Assembly (NCBI GenBank): GCA_902783995.1
Contig: CACZTG010000203.1
Span: 1-6,075 of the forward strand
Reading direction: 5' to 3'
Source: an uncultured Ruminococcus sp.
GTDB taxonomy: Bacteria; Bacillota_A; Clostridia; RUG12999
Length of the DNA: 6,075 nucleotides
The notes beneath the pieces were generated by a model, which saw nothing but the letters and a program-made list of their open reading frames with translations, was not told the origin of the DNA and searched no databases. Positions 5,658-6,075 of the stretch are shown here, in pieces (position 1 is the stretch's first letter; every line of letters starts with the position of its first letter). The translations under genes and the position numbers were made by a program.

Positions 5658-6075
5658 TTAAAAAAGCTTCGCAAGGGAAGAAATAATAAAACAAACGGTT
5701 AAGCCTGTAATTGTGGGCAGCAGAATTGAAACTGCTGTCCATTTTATACTTTTTGTTTCTTTATATATTGTCTGGCAGGTTGTTGCGCATGGGAAATGCA
5801 TAAGGCAGAATAAGATAACGCATAAGGCGGTTACCGATGTCCAGCCGTTGTTTTTTAATATTTCGCCGAGCGCCGCCGTACTTTCGGGCTCGGTCAATCT
5901 GCTTACGCTTGTATAGTTCATTATCATTATGGGAATGACAATTTCGTTTGCCGGAAAACCGAGCAAAAAGGCGACAAGTATGCAGCCATCCATTCCGACA
6001 AGCCTGCCGAGAGGGTCAAGAAAATCGCAGAAGTGCTTTAACAGGCTTATGTCGTTTATTTTTAAATTTGCCATA
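5658..6075 (-). CDS. feoB: Ferrous iron transport protein B, C-terminal part (truncated by window)
   Basis: The visible 138 residues match the end of the FeoB membrane domain. DPLGRLVGMDG leads into the second Gate segment AFLLGFPANEIVIPIMIMNY, and the signatures HFPCATTCQTIYKET and WTAVSILLPTITG follow. Three hydrophobic helices are visible, at about 29-52, 78-97 and 112-135. FeoB imports Fe(II) across the cytoplasmic membrane and is powered or gated by an N-terminal G domain; that domain, with the rest of the roughly 650-800-residue protein, lies beyond position 6075. The Met codon at 6072-6074 is most likely internal, because FeoB proteins have a conserved ...AN...D.SLL stretch here. The stop TAA (5658-5660) is only 8 bases from the stop of the convergent transporter gene. 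The frame is intact. Confidence 0.94.
   Translation of the reverse strand, partial: MANLKINDISLLKHFCDFLDPLGRLVGMDGCILVAFLLGFPANEIVIPIMIMNYTSVSRLTEPESTAALGEILKNNGWTSVTALCVILFCLMHFPCATTCQTIYKETKSIKWTAVSILLPTITGLTVCFIISSLAKLF

Overview
The window looks like part of a chromosome from an uncultured or gut-type member of the Clostridia (Bacillota). This is inferred from four things: a Firmicutes-style NAD-dependent DNA ligase tail, a secreted BspA-like leucine-rich-repeat protein of a kind common in gut Clostridia, textbook sigma-A promoters with extended -10 elements, and strong GGAGG ribosome-binding sites. The sequence alone does not fix a genus.

Layout from left to right. (1) Positions 1-141 hold the last 46 codons of ligA on the + strand, ending against a strong hairpin terminator (145-177). 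The U-tract of that hairpin lies on the minus strand, so it mainly ends the neighbouring minus-strand gene. (2) Positions 210-3314, minus strand, encode a 1034-residue secreted protein. It has a signal peptide, eight 23-residue BspA-type repeats, a class-3-lipase-like hydrolase domain with a plausible Ser-Asp-His triad, an InlB-B/Flg_new-like repeat and a C-terminal beta module. (3) Positions 3315-3673 are a 359-base divergent control region. It has a perfect-consensus promoter for the rightward genes and an extended -10 promoter for the leftward gene. The leftward transcript would carry a leader of about 230 nt with a 91-bp nested inverted repeat and then an intrinsic terminator with a cUUCGg tetraloop, just ahead of the ribosome-binding site. 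(4) Positions 3674-5649 form a two-gene operon of a DeoR/GlpR-family repressor and an organophosphate:phosphate-antiporter-type (GlpT/UhpT-like) transporter, separated by 2 bases. (5) Positions 5658-6075, minus strand, hold the C-terminal part of the ferrous-iron transporter FeoB, which runs off the window and is convergent with the transporter.

How the parts fit: the DeoR-family protein, which has a phosphosugar-type sensor domain, probably senses a phosphorylated sugar or polyol and controls its own operon with the adjacent transporter. A TGTGGAT direct repeat spanning its -10 element is a candidate operator. No catabolic enzyme is present in the window, so the substrate cannot be named. 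The BspA-lipase gene is divergently transcribed and appears to have its own leader-based control. ligA and feoB are ordinary housekeeping neighbours.

The part most worth a second look is the leftward leader. It combines promoter, long structured repeat, a possible antiterminator and a terminator, and it could be an attenuator or a small RNA. I see no phage, insertion sequence, CRISPR array, tRNA or rRNA.
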